Positions 7,996 through 17,658 of a stretch of 64,000 bases of DNA are shown piece by piece (the stretch's first letter is position 1; each line of letters begins with the position of its first letter). A model generated the notes under the pieces. It did not search any database. It was not told the origin of the DNA and saw only the letters and a program-made list of their open reading frames with translations. The DNA is from Colwellia sp. Arc7-D (GTDB taxonomy: Bacteria; Pseudomonadota; Gammaproteobacteria; Enterobacterales; Alteromonadaceae). The DNA is taken from contig NZ_CP028924.1 of assembly GCF_003061515.1 (NCBI RefSeq), forward strand, positions 2,728,001 through 2,792,000, in the 5' to 3' direction. The position numbers and the translations under genes were made by a program.

Positions 7996-9213
7996 CTAAG
8001 AATTTAGACCGATCAGAGTATATTTAGCCTGTTCTATATGAGATGACCACCATTTCAGCATTTCTTGTCTTTGAGTTAAATACTCTGCATGGTTATAGGC
8101 CTTGCGAACTTTGTTGTCATCAACGTGCGATAGGGCCATTTCAATTACGTCTTTATTAAACCCTTGTTCGTTTAATGTTGTGCTAGCTAAAGCACGCATA
8201 CCATGTGCAACTAATATGCCTCCATACCCAATCCGTTTTAGTGCATTATTAGCAACCTCATTGGTACAAGAACGATTAGGCTGCCTTATTGCTGGGAAAA
8301 CATAAGTTCTATGGCCACTAATTGGTCTCATTAATTCTAATAGCTCTAAAGTCTGTTTTGTTAACGGTACAATATGTGTACGGTTTTTTTTCATTCGATC
8401 CTTTCTAACAGTCAAAGTTTGCTCATCAAAATCTATTTCTGACCATTCAACACCAGCAGCCTCGCCTGGTCTTAACATCGTATGCAGTTGAAATTCTACC
8501 AAACACCTTATCACTAGATCTAGACTTGAATACGATAAGGCCTTCATTAACGACGGTAGTCCTTCAGGTTTAATCGTTGGCATATGGACAGGTTTTGGGG
8601 CCTCAAATGCAGCTCTAATACCACTTAGTGCATTATGTGAAGTAACTCCTGTATTCACTGAAAACGTCATAATCTCATTTAAAACGCCGATCAACTTACT
8701 TAATGTTTCTAATTTTCCTGCTGCCTCAATTGGCTTTAATGCTTGTATAATTTCTGGTGCTGAAACTTTATTGATAGGTCGATGGCCTACTATCGGGAAA
8801 ATATGCTTTTCGATGTTTCGAATCAAGCTTTTAGCTGTACTCTCAGCGATACTCGTTTTTTTAACGGTAAACCAATCACGAGCCACTACCTCTAATGTGA
8901 GACTAGCTTCTATCGACATTTGACGTAACTGATCAGCTTTGTATTCGATAGGATCAATCTTTTGAGCTAATAACTCTTTCGCTGATTCGCGGCTTTTTCG
9001 GGCAGCAGCTAAACTAATCGAAGGATATTGACCAATGCTTAAGTTTTTTCGCTTATTAGTTTGTGGGTGAAAGTAATTAAATAACCAGCTTTTCGTACCC
9101 GTTTTTTTAACTCTAAGTGATAACCCGCTGCCATCGCTCAAGTTGTATTCTTTATCTTTGGGTTTAGCCCTATCTACTTCTGTATTGGTAAGTGGTTTAG
9201 TTAATCTACCCAT
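7996..9213 (-). CDS. P4-family tyrosine site-specific integrase
   Basis: A 405-residue tyrosine recombinase. Residues ~1-95 are the DUF4102-type arm-binding domain (LSDGSGLSLRVKKTGTKSW, LSIGQYPSISLAAAR). The core-binding domain follows, then the catalytic domain with R248 (LRPGE), H337-x-x-R340 (HGMR), H363 (LSHVDD) and the nucleophile Y373 (RKAYNH). It integrates and excises the element at a tRNA gene. The gene lies 165 bases from the 3' end of tRNA-Leu(GAG), the classical arrangement for this family. Length and catalytic residues are intact, so it is likely functional. The ribosome site is weak (GGGTG). Confidence 0.9.
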   Translation of the reverse strand: MGRLTKPLTNTEVDRAKPKDKEYNLSDGSGLSLRVKKTGTKSWLFNYFHPQTNKRKNLSIGQYPSISLAAARKSRESAKELLAQKIDPIEYKADQLRQMSIEASLTLEVVARDWFTVKKTSIAESTAKSLIRNIEKHIFPIVGHRPINKVSAPEIIQALKPIEAAGKLETLSKLIGVLNEIMTFSVNTGVTSHNALSGIRAAFEAPKPVHMPTIKPEGLPSLMKALSYSSLDLVIRCLVEFQLHTMLRPGEAAGVEWSEIDFDEQTLTVRKDRMKKNRTHIVPLTKQTLELLELMRPISGHRTYVFPAIRQPNRSCTNEVANNALKRIGYGGILVAHGMRALASTTLNEQGFNKDVIEMALSHVDDNKVRKAYNHAEYLTQRQEMLKWWSSHIEQAKYTLIGLNS

Positions 9214-9310
9214 TTATGTAACACCCGTCTCGTTTTGAACCATCAATGTTACTTGTAGTGTTACTAAAAATATAGGATATTGCAAACCGTCATAGGACGC
9301 TATAAGACAT

Positions 9311-9349
9311 AAAAAAACCGGAACACCTTATTATAAAGGTTATTCCGGT
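9311..9349 (-). terminator. Rho-independent terminator downstream of tRNA-Leu
   Basis: ACCGGAA at 9317-9323 pairs with TTCCGGT at 9343-9349, with an inner AACCTT/AAGGT pairing, and on the minus strand the stem is followed by seven T. It would end the secG/tRNA-Leu transcript before it enters the integrase gene. Confidence 0.8.
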
Positions 9350-9377
9350 CTTTATCGGTTCTAATCGAACCTGTATT

Positions 9378-9462
9378 TGGTGCAGATAGAGAGACTCGAA
9401 CTCTCACGCCCTAAGGCACCACCCCCTCAAGGTGGCGCGTCTACCAATTCCGCCATATCTGC
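9378..9462 (-). tRNA. tRNA-Leu (anticodon GAG)
   Basis: The minus strand folds as a class II tRNA of 85 bases including an encoded CCA. The acceptor stem GCAGATA pairs with TATCTGC. The D-arm is AATTGGTAGACGC, the anticodon loop TTGAGGG gives GAG (reads CUC/CUU), and the TΨC loop is GTTCGAGTC. It sits between secG and the integrase. Its intact 3' end is the probable attachment site of the island. Confidence 0.95.
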
Positions 9463-9475
9463 AAATATTTTAAAA

Positions 9476-9859
9476 CTAGTTTGGTACGTCGCTGCCTTTT
9501 TCTGCAGAAGCGTCGCTTGCAGGTACATCAGCGTTATCAAATTTTGGTTCGACAACTGATGAATCAGCTGGAATACTTTGTTCTACTGGCACAGCTAGAT
9601 CATCAAAGTCGGCACCTGCTTTAACACGGTTTGCCGTTAGGTTACCTAATACTAAGCTGATAGCAAAAAATGCTATGGCTAAGTACGTGGTCGACTTAGT
9701 TAAGAAGTTACCAGAACCGCTTGAACCAAAAATAGTGGCTGAAGAACCAGCGCCGAAAGATGCGCCCATATCAGCACCCTTACCTTGTTGAATTAGCACT
9801 AAGCCAATCAAACATAAAGCAACGATCAAATACACTACAATTAACACTTGATACAACAT
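9476..9859 (-). CDS. secG: Protein translocase subunit SecG
   Basis: A 127-residue inner-membrane protein with two transmembrane segments (residues ~3-21 and ~55-75), joined by the conserved cytoplasmic loop IQQGKGADMGASFGAGSS and followed by a charged tail. SecG assists SecYE in protein export by promoting the SecA cycle. The C-terminal tail is acidic and low-complexity, as in marine relatives. The gene begins one base after the tpiA stop and is followed by tRNA-Leu, the usual gammaproteobacterial order. Confidence 0.95.
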   Translation of the reverse strand: MLYQVLIVVYLIVALCLIGLVLIQQGKGADMGASFGAGSSATIFGSSGSGNFLTKSTTYLAIAFFAISLVLGNLTANRVKAGADFDDLAVPVEQSIPADSSVVEPKFDNADVPASDASAEKGSDVPN

Positions 9860-9860
9860 T

Positions 9861-10631
9861 TTATTTTCCCTTTGCTGCCGAACAAATTATTTTAAATTCT
9901 TCGGCTTTTAAACTAGCACCGCCGATTAATCCACCATCGATATCAGCTTGTGCAAATAATTCTTCACAGTTACTCGCATTGACACTGCCACCATACAACA
10001 ATGGCAATTTAACTGCGACGTTTTCATCAACTTTTGCGATAAATTCACGTATAAATTGATGGGTTTCCTGTGCCATTTCTGGCGATGCTGTTTTTCCAGT
10101 ACCTATTGCCCAAACAGGCTCGTACGCAATAACAACATTTTTAAAATTTTCAATACCTATTTCATCAATAACGGGCTGTAATTGCGCCGCTAAAACAACT
10201 TCGGTTTGGTTTGCTACACGTTCGGCTTCACTCTCACCTATACATAAAATAGGTTTAAGTCCTGCTGTCAGTGCCGCATTAACTTTTTTTGCAACTAAAG
10301 CGCTTGATTCATTATAAATACTGCGACGTTCAGAGTGCCCTACAATAACGTAGTTAACTCCAACTTCTTGCAACATTGACGTTGAAATTTCGCCAGTAAA
10401 TGCACCTTTAGTATGTTCGCTTAAGTTTTGAGCACCTAAACTAAATGCTGATGATAAATTTACACTCTTACTTGCTGCACTAAATGCCGCTAAGTAAGGA
10501 AAGCTAGGACAAACAACTACTTCAACGTTTTCGTTTAACGTTACGTTATGTAATTCTGAAACCATTGAGTTGACTAAAGCCAAACTGCCGTTCATTTTCC
10601 AGTTTGCTGCAACTATCGAAAGTCTATTCAT
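9861..10631 (-). CDS. tpiA: Triosephosphate isomerase
   Basis: A 256-residue TIM-barrel enzyme that interconverts dihydroxyacetone phosphate and glyceraldehyde 3-phosphate in glycolysis and gluconeogenesis. Catalytic residues are visible: K12 in NWKMN, the histidine in IVGHSERR, and the glutamate in AYEPVWAIGTG. The phosphate-binding GGSVNASN and GGASL loops are present near the C-terminus. Length matches the family. It is co-directional with glmM upstream and overlaps closely with secG downstream, so it probably belongs to one transcription unit. Confidence 0.97.
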   Translation of the reverse strand: MNRLSIVAANWKMNGSLALVNSMVSELHNVTLNENVEVVVCPSFPYLAAFSAASKSVNLSSAFSLGAQNLSEHTKGAFTGEISTSMLQEVGVNYVIVGHSERRSIYNESSALVAKKVNAALTAGLKPILCIGESEAERVANQTEVVLAAQLQPVIDEIGIENFKNVVIAYEPVWAIGTGKTASPEMAQETHQFIREFIAKVDENVAVKLPLLYGGSVNASNCEELFAQADIDGGLIGGASLKAEEFKIICSAAKGK

Positions 10632-10756
10632 TTATCATTCCTAAATCAAAGCGGCGAGATATTAACTAACCTGTCGACAAGATACAAGTATTTCACGCAA
10701 TATCATGTTTAATTGCTCATTATTCATTCGACTTTAAACTCTATCGAACTTTTTAT

Positions 10757-12094
10757 CTAAAAAGCTTGTTTTACAGCGTCGGCAATTTCATTTGCTAAGG
10801 CTGTAACTTCATCATGTTCAGGGCCTTCTACCATGACACGAATCAGTGGTTCAGTACCTGATTTTCTTAAAAGTACTCGCCCACGACCCGTAAGTTTTTC
10901 ATTCACGCGATCGACCGATGCTAACACTTCAGTATTAACTAACGGATCACTGTCTCCTGAGAATCTAACGTTGACGAGGACTTGTGGTAATTTAGTCATA
11001 CCTTGGCGCAATTCATATAATGTTTTGCCTGAATTACATATGGCGGTTAAAACATTTAACGCGGCAATAATACCATCACCTGTAGAAGTATGGTTTAAAT
11101 TAATAACGTGACCAGAGTTTTCTGCGCCTAATTTCCAACCTTTTTGTTTAAGCATTTCCATAACATAGCGATCACCAACTTTACTACGTGCAAATGGTAC
11201 GTCCATATCTGCAAGCGCCAGTTCTAAGCCCATATTACTCATTAATGTGCCAACAACACCACCATCAATACTGCCATTTTGTAAATCATTACAGGCAATA
11301 ACATAAACACTTTCATCACCGTCTATAACATAACCGGTATGATCAACCATCATTAAGCGATCGCCATCACCGTCCAGTGCAACACCTAAGTCAGCTTGAT
11401 GCTCAACTACGGCTGCACTAATTGCTGCCATCGATGTTGCGCCACATTCGTGGTTAATATTCGTACCATTTGGTGAAGTACCAATTTCGATAACTTCAGC
11501 GCCTAACTCTCGAAAAACGTTTGGTGCTATGTGGTAGGTTGCGCCATGAGCACAATCAACTACGATTTTCATACCTTTTAATGAGTATTGGCTTGGGAAG
11601 TTACTTTTACAAAACTCGATATAACGACCTGCTGCATCGGCAATACGTGTTGCTTTGCCTAAATGAGCAGAGTCAACACAACTCATCTCTTTATCTAACT
11701 CAGCTTCAATCGCTAATTCAACATCATCAGGTAATTTCTGACCATCTTGAGAGAAAAACTTAATACCATTATCATAAAATGGGTTATGTGAAGCACTGAT
11801 AACTATGCCTGCTTCAGCACGGAAGGTTTTAGTTAAATATGCAATGCCTGGAGTCGGCATAGGTCCTAAAAGTCCAATATCAATACCGGCTGCAGAGAAG
11901 CCTGCTTCTAATGCAGACTCTAGCATGTAACCTGAAATGCGGGTGTCTTTACCTATTAATACTTTTTTAGTGCCTTGTGCCGCTAATACGCGACCAGCTG
12001 CATAACCTAATTTCATGACAAACTCAGGTGTAATTGGATATTGGCCTACTAAACCTCTGATTCCGTCGGTGCCAAAATATCTTCTTTGTGACAT
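10757..12094 (-). CDS. glmM: Phosphoglucosamine mutase
   Basis: A 445-residue enzyme that converts glucosamine 6-phosphate to glucosamine 1-phosphate for UDP-GlcNAc and cell-wall synthesis. The active-site serine is S102 in [12 protein letters not shown], the metal loop is DGDGDR, the sugar-binding segment is GAENSGHV, and the phosphate loop [15 protein letters not shown] is close to the C-terminus. The N-terminus FGTDGIRG is the family signature. AAGGAAG precedes the ATG. It lies in the conserved order folP-glmM-tpiA. Confidence 0.97.
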   Translation of the reverse strand: MSQRRYFGTDGIRGLVGQYPITPEFVMKLGYAAGRVLAAQGTKKVLIGKDTRISGYMLESALEAGFSAAGIDIGLLGPMPTPGIAYLTKTFRAEAGIVISASHNPFYDNGIKFFSQDGQKLPDDVELAIEAELDKEMSCVDSAHLGKATRIADAAGRYIEFCKSNFPSQYSLKGMKIVVDCAHGATYHIAPNVFRELGAEVIEIGTSPNGTNINHECGATSMAAISAAVVEHQADLGVALDGDGDRLMMVDHTGYVIDGDESVYVIACNDLQNGSIDGGVVGTLMSNMGLELALADMDVPFARSKVGDRYVMEMLKQKGWKLGAENSGHVINLNHTSTGDGIIAALNVLTAICNSGKTLYELRQGMTKLPQVLVNVRFSGDSDPLVNTEVLASVDRVNEKLTGRGRVLLRKSGTEPLIRVMVEGPEHDEVTALANEIADAVKQAF

Positions 12095-12173
12095 TTTTTA
12101 TCTTCCTTTATTTCACTATGCTTATTTTATTCATCTTAAAAATTATCGTGACTAATTTATCTAGCTGATTAGC

Positions 12174-12194
12174 GATTATCGATTATCGATTATC
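12174..12194. repeat. Three 7-bp tandem repeats at the folP stop codon
   Basis: GATTATC occurs three times in a row across the end of folP, whose stop codon lies inside the array. This short slippage-prone repeat has no obvious function. Confidence 0.8.
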
Positions 12195-13037
12195 AGTCAC
12201 TGCTTTTAATATAGTTAATGCATCCACAGTTTCTTGAACATCGTGAACACGAATTATATGAGCTCCTTGCTGAGCAGCAATAATGGCGGTGCTTATGCTG
12301 CCTGCAAGCCGTTGCTCAACATCTCGATTTAATAAATTACCAATCATCGACTTTCGTGATATCCCAGCTAATATGGGTAAATCGAGTACCGAAAACTTTG
12401 ATAAATGCGCAAGTAAATGAAAATTTTGTTCAAGTGTTTTACCAAAGCCAAAACCTGGATCTAAAATTATTCGCTCTCGCGCAATACCCGCACTTATACA
12501 TGCATCAATTCGTTGTTGAAAAAAAACTATAATCTCGGTAATAACATCATCATAGTTTGGGCTGTTCTGCATTGTTCTGGGTAAGCCTTGCATATGCATT
12601 AAACAAACAGGGATATTACTGTTCGCAACAGCAGCTAAGCAGCCATCGTTTTGTAAAGCACGCACATCATTAATAATATCAGCACCTGCCGCGATAGCAG
12701 CACTCATCACTTTAGCTTTGCTTGTATCAATAGACACTAAAACGTCAAAGCGTTCTTTGATGGCTTCTAATACAGGAATAACACGTGCAAGTTCGTCTGC
12801 CTCACTAACCTCTGCAGCACCAGGGCGAGTAGATTCTCCACCAATATCAATAATGGTAGCGCCATCGGTGATCATACGCTTAACTTGTGCTAATGCCGGT
12901 TCAAAATTTGCAAACTTGCCGCCATCTGAAAAGGAGTCAGGTGTAACATTTAAAATACCCATTACCTGAGGGGTTGCTAAATCGAGTACTGAGTTAGGGC
13001 AATTAAGTTGATTACGCACTGCATTCTCTTTTATCAC
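12183..13037 (-). CDS. folP: Dihydropteroate synthase
   Basis: A 284-residue TIM-barrel enzyme that joins 7,8-dihydropterin pyrophosphate to p-aminobenzoate, the step blocked by sulfonamides. Family motifs are MGILNVTPDSFSDGG (~25-39), IDIGGESTRPGA (~61-72), SIDTSKA, INDV and GFGFGKTLEQN. The start is a GTG with a weak ribosome site, but there is no other suitable codon before the catalytic domain. It follows ftsH in the standard gammaproteobacterial order. Confidence 0.95.
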   Translation of the reverse strand: MIKENAVRNQLNCPNSVLDLATPQVMGILNVTPDSFSDGGKFANFEPALAQVKRMITDGATIIDIGGESTRPGAAEVSEADELARVIPVLEAIKERFDVLVSIDTSKAKVMSAAIAAGADIINDVRALQNDGCLAAVANSNIPVCLMHMQGLPRTMQNSPNYDDVITEIIVFFQQRIDACISAGIARERIILDPGFGFGKTLEQNFHLLAHLSKFSVLDLPILAGISRKSMIGNLLNRDVEQRLAGSISTAIIAAQQGAHIIRVHDVQETVDALTILKAVTDNR

Positions 13038-13096
13038 GAGTTCTTTATTATTTTAACTTCTGAAACAGACTAGCGGTTTTAAAAAGTTAAAATAAT

Positions 13097-13144
13097 AAAG
13101 CCTCAATATGCATTAAATCGTTAGATTTAACCCATTGAGGCTTT
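13097..13144 (-). terminator. Terminator between ftsH and folP
   Basis: AAAGCCTCAAT (13097-13107) pairs with ATTGAGGCTTT (13134-13144), followed on the minus strand by a T-rich stretch. It would end, or attenuate, ftsH transcription before folP. Confidence 0.65.
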
Positions 13145-13162
13145 AATAATTTACTGTATCAG

Positions 13163-15115
13163 CTACGAAGTTGGAATGTCTGAGTTATCAGTTGAGCTTT
13201 TAGGCTCTTTAGTTTCCTTTACTTCTTCATCTTTTTTAGCTGATGGCTTGCTTGAATCGGCATTTTTGTCTGACTTATCGTCAGAGTCTTTTGCTTCAAA
13301 ATCAGCCGGTAGGCGAACTTTAACTCGATTCATTAAGTCATCAACTTGCAATGCATCAATGGTTTCATATTCCATTAAAGCGTCTTTCATTGCATGAAGA
13401 ATATCTTCATTTTCTTTTAAGATAGTTGCTGCTCGTTCATAGTTACGATTAACAAAGTCTTTAATTTCTTCATCAATGGCACGGGCAGTTTCATCCGACA
13501 TATTTAATGATTTAGAAGATGTTCTTCCTAAGAATACTTCACCTTCTTCTTCAGCAAATAACATTGGACCCATTTTTTGAGAAAAGCCCCACTGTGTTAC
13601 CATTTTACGTGCAAGTTGTGTAGCACGCTCAATGTCGTTTGAAGCACCGGTTGATACTTTTTCAAAACCATAAATCATTTCTTCAGCAATACGTCCACCG
13701 TATAAAGATGAAATGTTACTTTCTAGATGCTGCTTACTATGGCTAAATCTGTCTTGTTCAGGCAAGTACATAGTAACGCCTAGTGCACGACCACGTGGCA
13801 TAATGCTCACTTTATAAACTGGATCATGATCTGGCACTAAACGGCCTACAATTGCATGTCCAGCTTCATGGTATGCGGTCATTTCTTTCTCTGACTCACT
13901 CATTACCATTGAACGACGTTCAGAACCCATCATGATTTTATCTTTAGCTTTTTCAAACTCAGCCATACCTACAACACGACGCTCTGCACGTGCAGCAAAT
14001 AAAGCTGCTTCGTTAACTAAGTTAGCTAAGTCAGCACCTGAGAAGCCAGGAGTACCACGAGCAATTACTGATGCTTTAACATCGTCGCCTAAAGGCACTT
14101 TACGCATGTGCACTTTAAGAATCTGCTCACGACCACGTATATCAGGTAAACCAACAGTAACTTGACGGTCAAAACGGCCAGGACGTAATAACGCTGGATC
14201 TAACACGTCAGGACGGTTAGTAGCGGCAATAACAATAACGCCTTCATTACCTTCAAAACCATCCATTTCAACTAGCATTTGGTTAAGTGTTTGTTCACGT
14301 TCATCATGACCACCACCCATACCTGCGCCACGTTGGCGACCCACTGCATCAATTTCATCGATGAAGATGATACATGGTGCTGATTTTTTAGCTTGTTCAA
14401 ACATGTCACGAACACGAGAAGCACCAACACCTACAAACATTTCAACGAAATCAGAACCTGAAATAGTAAAGAAAGGAACTTTAGCTTCACCGGCAATAGC
14501 TTTTGCTAATAACGTTTTACCTGTACCTGGTTGTCCTACCATCAAAACACCCGATGGAATACGACCACCAAGTTTTTGAAAGCGTGACGGATCTTTTAAG
14601 TAATCAACTAGTTCTGATACTTCTTCTTTTGCTTCATCACAACCTGCAACATCAGCAAAAGTAGTTTTAATTTGATCTTCGCCTAATAAACGCGCTTTTG
14701 ATTTACCAAAACTCATTGCGCCTTTACCGCCCCCACCTTGCATCTGACGCATGAAGAATATCCATACACCAATAAGCAGTATCATTGGGAACCAAGAAAC
14801 AAATATGGTCATCAAGAAACTAGGTTCTTCTGGTAATTCGCCAGATGCGTTAACACCTTGCTTAACGAGATCGTTGATTAAATCACGATCATAACCACCA
14901 GGAATAACGGTAACAAAATTTTCACCGCTGCGTTTAATACCGTTAATAACGCCATTTCTGTCAACGTCAACTTCTCTAATCTGCCCTTGACGAACGTCTT
15001 GAACAAATTGTGTGTAATCCACTTGTTGCTCTTTGCCGCTTCCAGGGGTAAAACTTTGGAAAACAGACATTAATACAACTGCAATAACTAACCATAAAAT
15101 AAGATTTTTTGCCAT
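13163..15115 (-). CDS. ftsH: ATP-dependent zinc metalloprotease FtsH
   Basis: A membrane-anchored hexameric protease of about 650 residues that degrades membrane and regulatory proteins. Two transmembrane segments flank a periplasmic domain (residues ~5-22 and ~97-117). The AAA+ domain has Walker A GQPGTGKT, Walker B IIFIDEID and the second-region-of-homology arginines near [19 protein letters not shown] (cited in part). The zinc site is HEAGH. The C-terminal tail is rich in Lys, Asp and Ser. An in-frame TTG three codons upstream has a GAGG at good spacing, but homology with [15 protein letters not shown] starts favours the ATG at 15115. Confidence 0.97.
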   Translation of the reverse strand: MAKNLILWLVIAVVLMSVFQSFTPGSGKEQQVDYTQFVQDVRQGQIREVDVDRNGVINGIKRSGENFVTVIPGGYDRDLINDLVKQGVNASGELPEEPSFLMTIFVSWFPMILLIGVWIFFMRQMQGGGGKGAMSFGKSKARLLGEDQIKTTFADVAGCDEAKEEVSELVDYLKDPSRFQKLGGRIPSGVLMVGQPGTGKTLLAKAIAGEAKVPFFTISGSDFVEMFVGVGASRVRDMFEQAKKSAPCIIFIDEIDAVGRQRGAGMGGGHDEREQTLNQMLVEMDGFEGNEGVIVIAATNRPDVLDPALLRPGRFDRQVTVGLPDIRGREQILKVHMRKVPLGDDVKASVIARGTPGFSGADLANLVNEAALFAARAERRVVGMAEFEKAKDKIMMGSERRSMVMSESEKEMTAYHEAGHAIVGRLVPDHDPVYKVSIMPRGRALGVTMYLPEQDRFSHSKQHLESNISSLYGGRIAEEMIYGFEKVSTGASNDIERATQLARKMVTQWGFSQKMGPMLFAEEEGEVFLGRTSSKSLNMSDETARAIDEEIKDFVNRNYERAATILKENEDILHAMKDALMEYETIDALQVDDLMNRVKVRLPADFEAKDSDDKSDKNADSSKPSAKKDEEVKETKEPKSSTDNSDIPTS

Positions 15116-15182
15116 ATCGCTCAACTTAATGACCTCTTGATAATGTTAAAAATGGTGCGATGAAATAATTCCACCTAATTTA

Positions 15183-15812
15183 CTACAATTTAAAGCCCGT
15201 AGCCACAAGATAAACTTCACGTGAGCGAGCACGTGACGATTCAGGCTTGCGAGTTCTAACGGTTTTAAATGCGGCTCGAGCGTCTTTCATAAATTGCTCA
15301 AAGCCTTCTCCTTGGAACACTTTTACTACAAAAGCGCCATCTTTCTTTAACACCTGATTGCACATATCTAGTGCTAATTCGACTAAATACATACTGCGTG
15401 CCGCGTCTGCTGCATCATTACCGGTAAAGTTTGCTGCCATGTCAGACATAACAACGTCAATATTTTTACCATTAATTCGAGTTAATAAAGCATCTAGCAC
15501 CGCTTCTTCGCGAAAGTCACCTTGCAGAAAATCTACGCCTGCAATAGGGTCCATTGCTAAAATGTCACATGCAACAACTTGCCCACTATTACCAACCACT
15601 TTCGTGGCGTATTCAGACCAACCGCCAGGAGCCGCACCTAAATCAACCACCTTCATGCCAGGTTTGATCAACTTATCTTTATTATTTATCTCTTCAATTT
15701 TAAAAACAGCACGAGAGCGTAAGCCCAATCGTTGTGCTTTTTTTACATATTCATCATCAAAGTGCTCTTTTAGCCATCGAGCACTACTGACACTGACTTT
15801 ATTCTTGCTCAT
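15183..15812 (-). CDS. rlmE: 23S rRNA 2'-O-ribose U2552 methyltransferase RlmE
   Basis: A 209-residue FtsJ/RrmJ enzyme that methylates U2552 in the A-site loop of 23S rRNA using S-adenosylmethionine. Visible elements: the SAM-binding motif [15 protein letters not shown], the catalytic K-D-K-E residues (early lysine in [28 protein letters not shown], and glutamate in SREVYLVA). It is next to ftsH as in E. coli and divergent from yhbY. Confidence 0.96.
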   Translation of the reverse strand: MSKNKVSVSSARWLKEHFDDEYVKKAQRLGLRSRAVFKIEEINNKDKLIKPGMKVVDLGAAPGGWSEYATKVVGNSGQVVACDILAMDPIAGVDFLQGDFREEAVLDALLTRINGKNIDVVMSDMAANFTGNDAADAARSMYLVELALDMCNQVLKKDGAFVVKVFQGEGFEQFMKDARAAFKTVRTRKPESSRARSREVYLVATGFKL

Positions 15813-16023
15813 TCAATCCACTTATATATTGTTGCTATTCAAAGGTACTTGTTTGGTAACTTGTTCACTTTACGCGTCACCAAAAAAGTAACAGGTGTAT
15901 TTTAACCATAATAAAACAGAAAAGTACGGTAAAAAGCAGACAGTTTGTAAACAATATTAGTATTACAAACTAGATGGAGGTAAAATAGTGATAATTCAAG
16001 CTAACTTGTAACGAAAATTGTTA

Positions 16024-16320
16024 ATGAACCTAAATAAAAAACAAATTCAGTATTTAAAAGGCTTAGCACACAGCCTTAAACCCGTGGTATTGCTAGGCAA
16101 CAATGGCCTAACAGAAGCTGTAGTTGCCGAAATCGACTTCGCTTTAAATCACCACGAATTAATTAAAATTAAAATCCCTACGGATGATCGTGAAACCAAA
16201 GCACTTATTGTTGAAGCTATTTGTCGTGAAACAAATTCAACTAAAGTGCAAGTGATCGGGAAAACCTTAGTTATTTTCCGTCAAACGGAAGAAAAGAAAA
16301 TTCGTATTCCGAAAGTTTAA
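16024..16320 (+). CDS. yhbY: Ribosome assembly RNA-binding protein YhbY
   Basis: A 98-residue CRS1-YhbY (CRM) domain protein that binds pre-50S particles. The pattern LNKKQIQYLKGLAHSLKPVV then LGNNGLTEAVVAEI holds the GxxG RNA-binding loop. Length equals the E. coli protein when translation starts at the ATG at 16024; a TTG at 16018 is less likely. It is divergent from rlmE, the standard arrangement, and followed by a strong terminator. Confidence 0.93.
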   Translation: MNLNKKQIQYLKGLAHSLKPVVLLGNNGLTEAVVAEIDFALNHHELIKIKIPTDDRETKALIVEAICRETNSTKVQVIGKTLVIFRQTEEKKIRIPKV

Positions 16321-16387
16321 GTTATTTCTATTTAGTTGAAGTTTACTTTGGCTTTATGTAAATAGTGATAAAACGCTTTGGTTTTTC

Positions 16388-16412
16388 AAAAAAGGGCTTA
16401 TGCCCTTTTTTT
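16388..16412 (+). terminator. Rho-independent terminator after yhbY
   Basis: AAAAAAGGGC-TTAT-GCCCTTTTTTT: a compact stem with a T tract, about 70 bases beyond the yhbY stop. Confidence 0.9.
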
Positions 16413-16584
16413 GTGATCTATTTTTATAAACTTGTCATTCCAAGCCATCGTAAACCTTTATTATAAATTATAGAGCGAATGTTATGCTATCAGTAACAAA
16501 CACTACATTAGAAAAAACTAATATACAAAAAATGTAACTTGCCATACAATATTCTCATTACCTATATTTTATGAGGACTTTTAA

Positions 16585-16929
16585 ATGATTTTGTCAGTAC
16601 CTGAATTAGTCGCACAAGCTAAAGCATCAGTTAGTTGTGTTAGTGCAGCACACGCTTTCACTCAAAAAAATGCGATATTTATTGATGTTAGAGAGTCTGA
16701 AGAAACAGCCTCTTCGCCAGTAAAAAACTCAATCGCTATTCCTCGCGGTGTTTTAGAAATGAATATCACTAAATACTGTGCAGATGTAGAAACACCAATA
16801 TACCTGCATTGTGCTTCTGGTGGTCGTGCGACGTTAGCGGCAGAACAATTGCAGCGTATTGGTTATAAAAATGTAAAAGCAATTAGTGGATCGCATGACG
16901 AGGTTTGTCAGGCACAAAAAAACCAGTAA
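16585..16929 (+). CDS. Rhodanese-like domain protein
   Basis: A 114-residue single-domain sulfurtransferase-like protein. IFIDVRESEE (~31-40) is the first rhodanese signature. The active-site loop is HCASGGRA with C76 as the presumed persulfide-carrying cysteine. A C-terminal helix and GYKNVKAISGSHDE follow. It has no signal peptide and is likely cytoplasmic. It is a stand-alone gene followed by a hairpin, opposite to greA. Sulfur carrier or small detoxifying sulfurtransferase; the substrate is unknown. Confidence 0.85.
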   Translation: MILSVPELVAQAKASVSCVSAAHAFTQKNAIFIDVRESEETASSPVKNSIAIPRGVLEMNITKYCADVETPIYLHCASGGRATLAAEQLQRIGYKNVKAISGSHDEVCQAQKNQ

Positions 16930-16955
16930 ACTCTAAATAAATTTGAGCTTACTGG
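16923..16955 (+). terminator. Hairpin after the rhodanese gene
   Basis: CCAGTAAACTC pairs with GAGCTTACTGG (one mismatch) across the stop codon region; the T tract is weak, so termination is likely but not certain. Confidence 0.55.
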
Positions 16956-17040
16956 CTTAAACTATTATTTTGCACAGTGGAGAGCAGACATTAAGTCTAC
17001 TCTACTAGGCTTATTTAATGCTGATATTAAAGATTAAAGA

Positions 17041-17517
17041 TTAAAGGTGTTCTACGCCAACAATCTCATATTCAACTACACCACCTGGTGTAGTTATTTC
17101 AATTTCACTATCAACTTCTTTGCCAATTAAACCACGGGCAATAGGTGAGTTTAGTGATATACGTCCAGTTTTAAAGTCGGCCTCGTCATCACCAACAATC
17201 TTGTAGGTAACTTCAACTTCAGTATCAATATTGAGTAAAGTCACCGTTGTGCCAAAAATCACCTTACCGGTATTAGGAATTTTTGTAACGTCTATCACTT
17301 GCGCATTACATAATCTACCTTCAATATCTTGAATGCGACCTTCACAGAAACCCTGCTCTTCTTTAGCAGCATGGTACTCTGCATTTTCTTTCAAATCGCC
17401 ATGTTCACGAGCATCAGCAATATCTTTTACAATACGTGGACGCTTTTCGGTTTTTAATATTCTCAATTCTTCTTTTAATTGCTCGGCACCAAGCAATGTC
17501 ATCGGATATTTTGTCAT
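17041..17517 (-). CDS. greA: Transcription elongation factor GreA
   Basis: A 158-residue protein with the N-terminal coiled coil (residues ~10-75), including the [19 protein letters not shown] tip with two acidic residues that stimulate RNA cleavage in backtracked RNA polymerase. The C-terminal FKBP-like domain contains [16 protein letters not shown]. It lies downstream of carAB on the same strand, as in many gammaproteobacteria, and has AGAAGAG as ribosome site. Confidence 0.96.
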   Translation of the reverse strand: MTKYPMTLLGAEQLKEELRILKTEKRPRIVKDIADAREHGDLKENAEYHAAKEEQGFCEGRIQDIEGRLCNAQVIDVTKIPNTGKVIFGTTVTLLNIDTEVEVTYKIVGDDEADFKTGRISLNSPIARGLIGKEVDSEIEITTPGGVVEYEIVGVEHL

Positions 17518-17540
17518 TTTACTCTTCTTTTTCTAACAAG

Positions 17541-17585
17541 AAAGGCGGTTTACCTATACTAAATAATAGAAGGTAACCACCTTTA
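17541..17585 (-). terminator. Hairpin between carB and greA
   Basis: AAAGGCGGTTTACCT pairs imperfectly with AGGTAACCACCTTT. It lies in the 140-base gap after carB; the following T tract is weak, so it may only attenuate readthrough into greA. Confidence 0.5.
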
Positions 17586-17658
17586 GAAAATTATTCGCTT
17601 AAACTGACTTTATCGTTAATTTGTTTATATTTCAGAACAAATTAACGATTCAAGTAAC

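Noticed and set aside
12174..12194. GATTATC tandem repeats at the end of folP as a regulatory or CRISPR-like array
   Set aside because: Only three 7-bp units without spacers; probably replication slippage.
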